Shown here one piece after another: positions 1 through 5,850 of a stretch of 6,413 bases of DNA (position 1 is the first letter of the stretch; each line of letters opens with the position of its first letter). The position numbers were made by a program, and so were the translations under genes. This DNA is from Bryobacterales bacterium. Its GTDB lineage: Bacteria; Acidobacteriota; Terriglobia; Bryobacterales; Bryobacteraceae. Below the pieces are notes generated by a model. That model did no database searches and was not told where the DNA came from. It saw only the letters and a program-made list of their open reading frames with translations. The stretch covers positions 12,744 to 19,156 of the forward strand of contig DOZZ01000066.1 of NCBI GenBank assembly GCA_003517725.1. Direction: 5' to 3'.

Positions 1-408
1 CAGCGTTTTCGCCCGGAACTGCACCCTGCGATCACTGTGGAAGCCGAGGACCCGTCCAGTGGTTTGGGGCGAAGGCTGGTGCGGCTTCCGAAGCGGATTC
101 TGACGCTGGGGCGCGCGGGACGTGACGATTTTATTCCGCCGCGTCCGCTGCGTGAAGTGGCGCCGTCGGTGCCCCCGCGCATCGCGCAGCAGCTGACTGA
201 CGTGGTGCCGATCACGGTGCGCATTACCGTCGATAGCGATGGCCGTGTGCGTGGGACGGAGTTAGTGACCGGCGCGGCCGATCCGCAACTGGCCGACCTG
301 GCGCTGAACGCCGCGCGTAAATGGGAATTTGTGGCGGCGCGGCAGAATAATACGCCAGTACCCAGTTCCGTTGTCGCGCACTTCCGGTTCAGGCCGCCGC
401 AGCCGTAA
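1..408 (+). CDS. TonB C-terminal-domain protein (5' end outside window)
   Basis: The reading frame is open from the first base and ends at TAA 406-408, giving 135 visible residues. A GTG at 37 could be read as a start, but the frame runs upstream without a stop, so this is more likely the end of a longer protein. The last ~80 residues match the TonB C-terminal fold: a Pro-rich entry (SVPPRI), a strand with ITVRITVDSDGRV, the GAADPQLADLALNAARKW helix, then PVPSSVV and a closing HFRFRPP strand. In classical TonB this domain contacts the TonB box of outer-membrane receptors in the periplasm. In Acidobacteriota the same domain is often attached to other proteins, such as anti-sigma-like proteins. 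No membrane segment lies in the visible part. The region before the domain is basic (RRLVRLPKRI) and unassigned. The domain call is fairly sure; the identity of the full protein is not. Confidence 0.72.
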   Translation, partial: QRFRPELHPAITVEAEDPSSGLGRRLVRLPKRILTLGRAGRDDFIPPRPLREVAPSVPPRIAQQLTDVVPITVRITVDSDGRVRGTELVTGAADPQLADLALNAARKWEFVAARQNNTPVPSSVVAHFRFRPPQP

Positions 409-437
409 GCGCCGGCTCCACGCTATTATTCAAACAG

Positions 438-1313
438 ATGACGCGTCGCGAGCTAATAGGACTTCTCGCGGGTTCGACGGCGGCCCACGCGTGGCAGGTT
501 CCGCAAGGCGCGCGGCGGACGGTGCCGTTGGTGTGTTTGCAAAGCCGTTGCCTGAAGGCTGTCGAATACACCGATCTGGGCGACATCGCGCGGCAGCTGG
601 GCGCGGAAGGCGTGGACCTGACGGTGATGCCCGGCGGCCACGTGGAGCCGCGTAATTCGAGCGTCGATCTGGTGCGCGCGCTCGAGGTGATGCAGGGGCA
701 GGGCCTCGACGTTCCGATCATCACGACGGCGCTCACCAGGCCCGCCGATTACACCGCGCGGGCCGTCCTGGCGCTGAGCGGCATGACCGGCGTGAAGCTG
801 TTCCGCACGGGCTACTGGCAGAGCGGCGACTTGAGCGCGGGAGAGCGGAGCGCCGGTGCCGTGCGGCGCGACGTGCTAGGGCTGGCGGCGATCGGGCGCG
901 AGTACAACATTGCGCCGGTGCTGCATAACCGGCCGGGTGGCTTCGGCCAGACGGTACGCGAGTTCAATGCAGCTTTGGCGGGCTTGAGCGCGGCCACGGC
1001 GGGCATCTGCTTCGATCCGGGCAACGCGGTGCTGGAGACCGGCAGTTGGGAAAACGAACTGAAGCTGGCGCTGCCGCGCTTGCGCGCGGTGGCGCTGCGC
1101 GACGTTACACGCGCCGGAGGCAAAGAGTGCCCGCTGGGCCAGGGCGTGGTGGATTTCGATCGCTTCTTAGCGGCGTTGGCGCGCGCCGGTTTCACGGGCC
1201 CGCTCTCGGTACACGTAGATTACGCGCCGGCCGATGTGCCGGGCGCGGTGTCGCGCGATCTGGACTTCGTGAAACGCCGGCTGCGGTCGGCGTACCCGCA
1301 TTCGACGTCGTAG
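438..1313 (+). CDS. Exported sugar phosphate isomerase/epimerase-like TIM-barrel protein
   Basis: A 291-residue protein of the xylose-isomerase-like TIM-barrel (AP endonuclease 2) superfamily, whose members isomerise or epimerise sugars and inositols using a divalent metal. The N-terminus MTRRELIGLLAGSTAAHA resembles a Tat signal (twin Arg then a hydrophobic stretch), which supports ATG 438 as start and suggests export. Family landmarks are GAEGVDLTV (56-64), HNRPGG (163-168) in place of the common HNH/ENH strand, CFDPGNAV (191-198), LRDV (220-223), PLGQGVVDF (232-240) and GFTGPLSVHV (251-260). The last strand usually ends in a Glu metal ligand (SIE); here it is His259. Length is normal for the family. 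It starts 29 bases after the TonB-domain gene on the same strand, with no clear Shine-Dalgarno, and may be read through from it. Superfamily assignment is firm; substrate and activity are unknown, and the altered ligands leave catalysis in doubt. Confidence 0.85.
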   Translation: MTRRELIGLLAGSTAAHAWQVPQGARRTVPLVCLQSRCLKAVEYTDLGDIARQLGAEGVDLTVMPGGHVEPRNSSVDLVRALEVMQGQGLDVPIITTALTRPADYTARAVLALSGMTGVKLFRTGYWQSGDLSAGERSAGAVRRDVLGLAAIGREYNIAPVLHNRPGGFGQTVREFNAALAGLSAATAGICFDPGNAVLETGSWENELKLALPRLRAVALRDVTRAGGKECPLGQGVVDFDRFLAALARAGFTGPLSVHVDYAPADVPGAVSRDLDFVKRRLRSAYPHSTS

Positions 1314-1320
1314 GTCGCGC

Positions 1321-1590
1321 TTACGTGGCGTTGGGGTCGGGGTAGTCTTCTTTTTCGGGCTGATCCGGGTCGGGTGAGGGATGCGGGTGCGGTTCCGGCT
1401 CGGGCTCGCGTCCCATACGCTCGGCGATACTGGTGCGAACCATCATGGGCTCCTCCAGGCGGACTTCACAGGTGCAGCAGTCGCTGCAACGGCGGCATCG
1501 CTCGCACAGATGGTTGTCGCAGGCATCCTTGGTGCAATAGCCGCAAATCTGGGTCGATCGCTCTTCGCAAATACTACAGGCAAACGTCAT
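1321..1590 (-). CDS. Small cysteine-rich zinc-finger-like protein with Pro-rich acidic tail
   Basis: An 89-residue protein without a signal peptide or membrane segment. Residues 5-41 hold eleven cysteines and His27 in the order CxxC (5,8), CxxC (16,19), CxxH (24,27), CxxC (29,32), then Cys35, 38, 39 and 41. Paired CxxC and CxxH knuckles of this kind usually bind zinc, and the first part resembles a B-box-type finger; this is inference from spacing. After a short link, residues 62-78 form an X-Pro repeat (EP, EP, EP, HP, HP, SP, DP) and the tail is acidic. The start ATG (1588-1590) overlaps the stop of the upstream gene as ATGA, so translation is probably coupled; a GAGGA lies about 13 bases upstream. 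It is last in the unit that starts with msrA. It ends 7 bases from the convergent isomerase gene, with no evident terminator between them. I do not recognise a named family. Metal binding or a redox role is possible. Confidence 0.75.
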   Translation of the reverse strand: MTFACSICEERSTQICGYCTKDACDNHLCERCRRCSDCCTCEVRLEEPMMVRTSIAERMGREPEPEPHPHPSPDPDQPEKEDYPDPNAT

Positions 1591-2138
1591 GGCTGTCGGG
1601 TGGTCCTCGGTGATTTTGAGATGGATTCACGGCAGCGCTGGGCCTCGCGGTCGGCCACCGCAAACTGCTGTTCGCGCTCCGAGACCAGTTCCATGGCATA
1701 TTGTTGCAGCCGATTGCGCGGGGCGGCGCCCTCGGCCGAGACGCTGATCGTCAAATCGGCGAGCGACGGGTTCTGGTATTTGCGCAGGCCCTCTTCGAGC
1801 GAGCGAAGTTCGGAGTCGAAGCTCTGGATGCGAAACACCAGTTGCAAAAGCGGCGTGATCTGGTCCGGTTTCTGCATCAGGTTACGCGCCGCCTGCGCGA
1901 CGGACTGGTTCTGAGTTTTGGCGGACTGCCACTGCTCCACGTAGGTCTCGGGCGCGCCGCCGGTAACCCAGTCCTTGGGGCGCATCTGGTTGAGAATGGG
2001 CTCGAGTTTGGTGGTCTGTTCCGCAATGGCGGTGAGCGTCTTGCGGACGTCCCATTCGGGCGCCACGCCGGCCGGGGCAGTCTGCGCCGGGAGGCCGGCA
2101 GCCAAAATCAGTGCGCAGAGCAGGCAACGGAGGGTCAT
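1587..2138 (-). CDS. Secreted helical protein of unknown function
   Basis: A 183-residue protein. Residues 1-18 form a plausible Sec signal peptide (MTLRCLLCALILAAGLPA, likely cut before QT), so it should act outside the cytoplasm. The mature part is polar and mostly helix-forming with many Gln, Glu and Arg: a first helical stretch at about 30-56, another at 64-90, one at 93-122, a short strand-like segment LADLTISVSA (126-135), and a last charged helix 141-172 (EREQQF, DREAQR). The helices could form coiled coils. The mature protein has a single Cys (169), and no catalytic motif is seen. It starts 2 bases after the msrA stop and overlaps the next gene by ATGA, so it is almost certainly co-transcribed with both. 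The signal peptide and tight spacing support ATG 2136-2138; no clear Shine-Dalgarno is present. Family not recognised. Confidence 0.78.
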   Translation of the reverse strand: MTLRCLLCALILAAGLPAQTAPAGVAPEWDVRKTLTAIAEQTTKLEPILNQMRPKDWVTGGAPETYVEQWQSAKTQNQSVAQAARNLMQKPDQITPLLQLVFRIQSFDSELRSLEEGLRKYQNPSLADLTISVSAEGAAPRNRLQQYAMELVSEREQQFAVADREAQRCRESISKSPRTTRQP

Positions 2139-2140
2139 GG

Positions 2141-2611
2141 CTAGAACGCGCAGTGTGTCTGGCCGCGCTTTTCCAGATAGCGCTGGTGATAATCTTCAGC
2201 GTCCCAGAAAGTCTCGGCCGGCACGATATGGGTGACGATCGGATTGCGGAAATTTCCGGAGCGCTCCCATTTGTCCTTAGCCGCTTCGGCCGCGCTGCGT
2301 TGGGCCGGCGAGTGGTAGAAGACTGCGGACCGGTACTGCGTGCCATGGTCGGGACCCTGGCGGTTCAGCGTGGTCGGGTCGTGCAGTTGGAAAAACTGAT
2401 CGAGCAGCTGGTTGTACGAGACGACGGCCGGATCGAACTCCACTTGTACCGCTTCGGCGTGGCCGGTGCGGCCGGAGCACACATCCCCATAGGTCGGCTG
2501 CGGCTGCGTGCCGCCGATGTAGCCGACGCGCGCGTCCGTGACGCCGGGCAGGGACCGGAACTGGGCCTCGACGCCCCAGAAACAGCCGGCGGCAAAAGTC
2601 GCTTTCTCCAT
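2141..2611 (-). CDS. msrA: Peptide methionine (S)-S-oxide reductase MsrA
   Basis: A 156-residue MsrA, a normal length for the single-domain form. It reduces the S-epimer of methionine sulfoxide in proteins and free methionine back to methionine, using thioredoxin. The catalytic motif FAAGCFWGVE lies at 6-15, with nucleophile Cys10 and substrate-cage residues Phe11 and Trp12. Other family marks are TGHAEAVQVEFD (49-60, with the conserved Glu53), HDPTTLNRQGPDHGTQYRS (77-95), and EDYHQRYLEKRG toward the C-terminus. Cys154 three residues from the end is placed to act as a resolving cysteine; Cys45 is a third. There is no signal peptide, so it is cytosolic. ATG 2609-2611 is the only sensible start because the catalytic motif follows directly. 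A GGAGG lies only 1 base before it, unusually close. First gene of a three-gene unit and divergent from the ABC transporter. Confidence 0.97.
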   Translation of the reverse strand: MEKATFAAGCFWGVEAQFRSLPGVTDARVGYIGGTQPQPTYGDVCSGRTGHAEAVQVEFDPAVVSYNQLLDQFFQLHDPTTLNRQGPDHGTQYRSAVFYHSPAQRSAAEAAKDKWERSGNFRNPIVTHIVPAETFWDAEDYHQRYLEKRGQTHCAF

Positions 2612-2688
2612 GCCTCCAGTGTAGAGCTAATAGCGGGCCAACATCGGTGAGTACACTGTTCATAGGTCCGGCCGCGCCATGCCTCCAG
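2608..2688. repeat. 12-base direct repeat carrying start codons of two divergent genes
   Basis: The 12-mer CCATGCCTCCAG occurs at 2608-2619 and again, identically, at 2677-2688, with a period of 69 bases. Because CATG is its own complement, each copy holds an ATG on both strands. The first copy gives the msrA start (minus) with its GGAGG, and the second gives the ABC ATPase start (plus). The bases between and beyond the copies show no further similarity, so it is not a clean tandem duplication. Repeat seen directly; any function is inference. Confidence 0.6.
2612..2678. promoter_or_regulatory. Divergent intergenic region with 7-base dyad
   Basis: These 67 bases separate the starts of msrA (minus) and the ABC ATPase gene (plus) and must hold or overlap promoters for both if neither is read from elsewhere. 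An inverted repeat CAGTGTA (2617-2623) / TACACTG (2652-2658) is separated by 28 bases, about three helical turns centre to centre, and could be a paired operator or a stem. TACACT within the right arm resembles a -10 box, but I see no matching -35, so exact promoters are not called. Confidence 0.4.
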
Positions 2689-4010
2689 ACAACCCGCCCA
2701 TCGCCGAAACACGTGCTATCGAGAAGTTCTACGCGCAGCCCAGCGGCGCGCGAGTGCAGGTGATCGCGCCCACCAATCTGGAGATTATGCCCGGCTCGTT
2801 CACGGCGCTGCTGGGGCCTTCGGGCTCGGGCAAATCGACGCTGCTGCGAATGCTGACGGGGCTGGTGAAGCCATCGGCGGGCCAGGTGTTGTGGCATGGC
2901 GAGCCGCTGGGGCTGCGCCAGCCCGACGCGGCCATCGTGTTCCAGAATTTCGCGCTATTCCCGTGGCTGACGGTGCTCGAAAACGTGGAGGCGCCGCTGC
3001 AGGCGCGCGGCGTGGACGCGGCCAAGCGCAAAAAAAACGCTTTGAAGATTCTGGACACCGTGGGGCTCGATGGCACCGAAGGAGCGTATCCCAAAGAGCT
3101 CTCGGGCGGCATGAAGCAGCGCGTGGGATTCGCGCGGGCGCTGGTGGTCGAGCCCGAAGTGTTGTTCATGGACGAGCCGTTCTCGGCACTCGACGTGCTG
3201 AGCGTGGAGACGCTGCGCAATGAACTACTGGAACTGTGGCTAGGGCGCAAAATTCCGACCAAGGCGATCTTCCTCGTGACGCACAACATTGAGGAAGCCG
3301 TGCTGCTGGCGGACCGCATCATCGTGCTGGGCCGCAACCCCGGCAGTATCCGGACGCAGTTCGGCGTGAACCTGATGCATCCGCGCGACCGTAAAGCTCC
3401 GGAGTTCACGCGGCTGGTGGACTACATCTATAAAATTCTGACGCAGCCCGGCGAGCTGCCGCCTCCGCCGCTGCGCCCGTCGCCCGAAACGGCGCAGCGC
3501 GCGGCGGAGCCCCCGGCGCCCCTGCCGCATACGCGTCCCAGCACGGTGGCGGGCTTTGTTGAAATTTTGCTGCCGCGGCAAAGCGCGCAGGATATTTATG
3601 TGCTGGCCGACGACCTGGGCATGGAAGTGGACGATCTGCTGCCAATTATCGACGCGTCCGTGCTGCTGGGGTTTGTGCGTGTCAACGAAGGCGACATTGA
3701 ACTGACAGCGGCGGGCCGCGCGTTTGCGGAAGCCGATATTCAGGACCGCAAAGAGCAGTTTCGCGAGGCCATTCAGGAAGTGCCGCTGCTGCGGCGCATC
3801 CGGCGCGGCCTGGAACACCAGGCTAAACATGAGCTGAAGGACGAGTTCTTTCTGGACGTGTTGGAGGAACATTACACCGATAAAGAAGCGCAGCGCCAGT
3901 TGGACACCGCCGTTTCCTGGGGCCGTTACGCCGAAATTTTCGACTACGACGCGGACTCCGGCAAGCTGTGGCTGACCGAGCCGGCCGAAAATGAATCCGT
4001 AGAAGCCTAA
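2679..4010 (+). CDS. ABC transporter ATPase, nitrate/sulfonate/taurine type, with C-terminal AAA-associated domain
   Basis: A 443-residue cytosolic ATPase that should power import through the fused permease encoded 4 bases downstream. The nucleotide-binding domain (about 8-255) is intact: Walker A GPSGSGKST (46-54), Q-loop Gln89 in VFQNFALFPW, signature LSGGMKQR (141-148), Walker B VLFMDE (161-166) with Glu166, D-loop SALD, and H-loop His202 in VTHNIEEA. The FALFPWLTVLENV segment is typical of the NrtD/SsuB/TauB group, which serves nitrate, sulfonates, taurine and related anions. A Pro-rich linker (258-290) leads to an extra domain at about 292-432 resembling the AAA-associated C-terminal domain (PF09821/COG4754). 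Part of it looks like a winged helix (LADDLGMEVDDLLPIID then LTAAGRAFAEAD), and it is presumably regulatory. Simple family ATPases end near residue 260. No strong Shine-Dalgarno precedes ATG 2679. An A8 run sits at 3030-3037. Substrate is not determined. Confidence 0.93.
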   Translation: MPPDNPPIAETRAIEKFYAQPSGARVQVIAPTNLEIMPGSFTALLGPSGSGKSTLLRMLTGLVKPSAGQVLWHGEPLGLRQPDAAIVFQNFALFPWLTVLENVEAPLQARGVDAAKRKKNALKILDTVGLDGTEGAYPKELSGGMKQRVGFARALVVEPEVLFMDEPFSALDVLSVETLRNELLELWLGRKIPTKAIFLVTHNIEEAVLLADRIIVLGRNPGSIRTQFGVNLMHPRDRKAPEFTRLVDYIYKILTQPGELPPPPLRPSPETAQRAAEPPAPLPHTRPSTVAGFVEILLPRQSAQDIYVLADDLGMEVDDLLPIIDASVLLGFVRVNEGDIELTAAGRAFAEADIQDRKEQFREAIQEVPLLRRIRRGLEHQAKHELKDEFFLDVLEEHYTDKEAQRQLDTAVSWGRYAEIFDYDADSGKLWLTEPAENESVEA

Positions 4011-4014
4011 CCGC

Positions 4015-5754
4015 ATGGAGAGCGCCCCGATTCCCAGCAGCGCGGCGATCGAGGGTTCGCGCGGATTAATTTCACGGCTTACCGACATCGCCGTGTTTGC
4101 CGGCGGCCTCGCGTTGTTCTATGGCGTAATCACCATAGCGCAGACGTGGGCGGGACCGTTCCGGCCGGCCTTCGCGATCTCGTTGAGCCCGTGGTCGCTG
4201 CCGCAGTACGCCGCGTACTCGCTGATGCGGCTGACCATCGCGTACCTGCTGAGCTTGCTGTTCGCCATCCTCTACGGCTACATCGCGGCGTACAACAAGC
4301 CGGCCGAGCGCATTATGATTCCGCTGCTGGATATTTTGCAGTCGATTCCGGTGCTCAGCTTTTTGCCGGGCGTGATGCTGGCGATGTTCGCGCTGTTCCC
4401 CACGCATCAGGTGGGCGTGGAGCTGGGCTCGATTCTGCTGATTTTCACGGGGCAGGTGTGGAACCTGGCGTTCAGCTTCTACGCTTCGGTGAAGGGCATT
4501 CCGAGGGAGTTGCGCGAGGCCACGCGCATCTATCAATTCAGCCCCTGGCAGCGGTTTATCCAACTGGATCTTCCGTTTGCCGCGATCGGGCTGGTATGGA
4601 ACTCAATCATGGCGGTGGCTGGCGGCTGGTTCTTTCTGATGGCTTGCGAGCAGTTCGTGCTGGGCTCGCGCGATTTCCGTCTGCCGGGCCTGGGCTCGTA
4701 TTTGCAAACGGCGGCGGGCGCGGGGGACACGCGCGCCATTCTGTGGGGACTGGCGGCGATGATCGGCATTGTGGTGCTGGTGGATCAGCTGGTGTGGCGC
4801 ACGGTGCTGGCGTGGGCGCACAAGTTCAAGTTCGAGCAGGTGGAGAGTGCGCCGCCACCGCGGTCGCCTTTGCTGGCGCTGTTGCGGCGCTCGGCTCCCG
4901 CCGTGTATCTGCAGCGCCACTTCGCGCGGCCCCTCGGTGAACGCCTCACCGCCAGGCTGGCGGCGCGCTGGCGTACACGGCCGCGGGCCGCCGGCGCAAC
5001 ACCGCGAGCGCGAGGGCTGCGATGGGCGGTTTCGGCACTGGTGCTGGCGGTGGTTCTGCTCGGCTGCTTCCAGGGCATTCGGGAATTGGCCGGGATTCAG
5101 CGCGCCGAAATGCTGCATGTTCTGGCTGGCGCGGGCGCGACGTTTTTGCGCGTGATGGCGGCGCTGGCACTGGGGCTGGCCTGGACCGTGCCGGTGGGCG
5201 TGGCCATCGGCATGCGGCCACGCCTGGCCAAATATGCGCAGCCGCTGGCGCAGATCGGCGCGTCGGTGCCGGCCACGGCCCTCTTTCCTGTGGTGCTGCT
5301 GCTTCTAATTCGCGTGGGCGGCGGCATGGGCATTGCGTCGATTCTGCTGATCCTGCTGGGCACGCAATGGTACATCCTGTTCAACGTGATTGCCGGCGCG
5401 ATGGCGCTGCCGTCGGATCTGCAGGAGGCCGCCACTATTTTTCGCTTCTCAACCTACGATCGCTGGCGGCTGCTGATTCTGCCGGGCATCTTCCCTTCCC
5501 TGGTAACGGGGCTGGTGACGGCGTCGGGCGGTGCGTGGAATGCCAGCGTGGTGGCCGAATATTTCCGACTCAAGGGTCACACCTTTTCGATCACCGGGCT
5601 TGGCGCGATCATCAGCCGCGCTACGGACGCAGGCAATTTCCGGATGTTGCTGGCCGCGACCATCGTGATGTCGATCGTGGTGGTGGGCATGCACCGGCTG
5701 GTGTGGCACCGGCTGTATAGGCTGGCGCATTCGCGGTTTAAGCTCGAGAGCTAG
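4015..5754 (+). CDS. Duplicated (fused) ABC transporter permease, anion-type
   Basis: A 579-residue inner-membrane protein made of two binding-protein-dependent permease halves in one chain, as in the 'duplicated permease' group (COG4986) of anion ABC transporters. The N-half (about 20-275) has roughly six membrane segments and the EAA coupling loop PRELREATRIYQFSPWQRF (163-181). The C-half (about 335-579) has a matching loop PSDLQEAATIFRFSTYDRW (466-484). Both halves end alike: LVWRTVLAWAHKFKFE (259-274) and LVWHRLYRLAHSRFKLE (562-578). An Arg- and Pro-rich linker (about 280-335), probably cytosolic, joins them. Each EAA loop should dock on one ATPase subunit, so one permease and two ATPases would make a full core. 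It starts 4 bases after the ATPase stop, so the two form an operon. No periplasmic binding protein gene is adjacent. The substrate cannot be read from the sequence; nitrate, sulfonate or a similar anion is a family-based guess. Confidence 0.93.
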   Translation: MESAPIPSSAAIEGSRGLISRLTDIAVFAGGLALFYGVITIAQTWAGPFRPAFAISLSPWSLPQYAAYSLMRLTIAYLLSLLFAILYGYIAAYNKPAERIMIPLLDILQSIPVLSFLPGVMLAMFALFPTHQVGVELGSILLIFTGQVWNLAFSFYASVKGIPRELREATRIYQFSPWQRFIQLDLPFAAIGLVWNSIMAVAGGWFFLMACEQFVLGSRDFRLPGLGSYLQTAAGAGDTRAILWGLAAMIGIVVLVDQLVWRTVLAWAHKFKFEQVESAPPPRSPLLALLRRSAPAVYLQRHFARPLGERLTARLAARWRTRPRAAGATPRARGLRWAVSALVLAVVLLGCFQGIRELAGIQRAEMLHVLAGAGATFLRVMAALALGLAWTVPVGVAIGMRPRLAKYAQPLAQIGASVPATALFPVVLLLLIRVGGGMGIASILLILLGTQWYILFNVIAGAMALPSDLQEAATIFRFSTYDRWRLLILPGIFPSLVTGLVTASGGAWNASVVAEYFRLKGHTFSITGLGAIISRATDAGNFRMLLAATIVMSIVVVGMHRLVWHRLYRLAHSRFKLES

Positions 5755-5770
5755 AAACTCGGCAAACACA

Positions 5771-5831
5771 GGGAGTCGAAGGTTGTCGGGCTAAAGCCCT
5801 CCGCACGCTAAAGACGTGCCCCGCAGACTCC
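5771..5831. repeat. Cloverleaf-like element: two CTAAAG hairpins inside an outer stem
   Basis: Hairpin 1 is GGGCTAAAGCCC (5788-5799), with GGGC/GCCC arms. Hairpin 2 is GCACG-CTAAAGA-CGTGC (5803-5819), a perfect 5-base stem. Both carry the 7-mer GCTAAAG (5790-5796 and 5807-5813). They are bracketed by GGAGTC (5772-5777) and its complement GACTCC (5826-5831), so the whole could fold as a three-way junction. It lies 16 bases after the permease stop and just before the glycosidase gene. It resembles a dispersed REP-type intergenic repeat; it lacks the U-run of a Rho-independent terminator, but could still stabilise the 3' end of the transporter mRNA. Structure read directly; class and role are inference. 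Confidence 0.55.
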
Positions 5832-5850
5832 AGGCCTAGTGGCAGATAAT

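Noticed and set aside
37..39. GTG as the true start of the TonB-domain gene
   Set aside because: The frame is open back to base 1, no Shine-Dalgarno precedes the GTG, and a start here would leave a TonB domain with no export signal or membrane anchor.
1314..1320. A terminator between the convergent isomerase and cysteine-rich genes
   Set aside because: Only 7 bases separate the two stops, and no hairpin with a T-run is visible there or just inside the genes.
1381..1914. Plus-strand frame of 177 codons opposite the cysteine-rich and secreted-protein genes
   Set aside because: The minus-strand genes have a coherent signal peptide, cysteine pairs and tight operon spacing, while this frame crosses both genes and has no domain.
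2652..2657. TACACT as a -10 box for the ATPase gene
   Set aside because: There is no matching -35 at the usual distance; it is also explained as part of the dyad arm. Not called as a defined promoter.
2277..2897. Minus-strand frame of 206 codons spanning the divergent intergenic region
   Set aside because: It overlaps msrA in another frame and the ATPase gene antisense; the translation is Arg/His/Pro-rich without motifs.
3240..4088. Long antisense frame (282 codons) opposite the end of the ATPase gene
   Set aside because: It is opposite a clearly conserved coding sequence. Its Arg/Gln/His-rich translation has no recognisable motif, and such frames are common antisense to GC-rich genes.
5022..5720. 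Plus-strand frame of 232 codons inside the permease gene
   Set aside because: It is a Gly/Ala/Arg/Asp-rich out-of-frame shadow of the permease C-half, with no motif of its own.
5788..5819. The hairpin pair as a Rho-independent terminator
   Set aside because: Neither stem is followed by a T-run on either strand, so it is described as a structured repeat instead.
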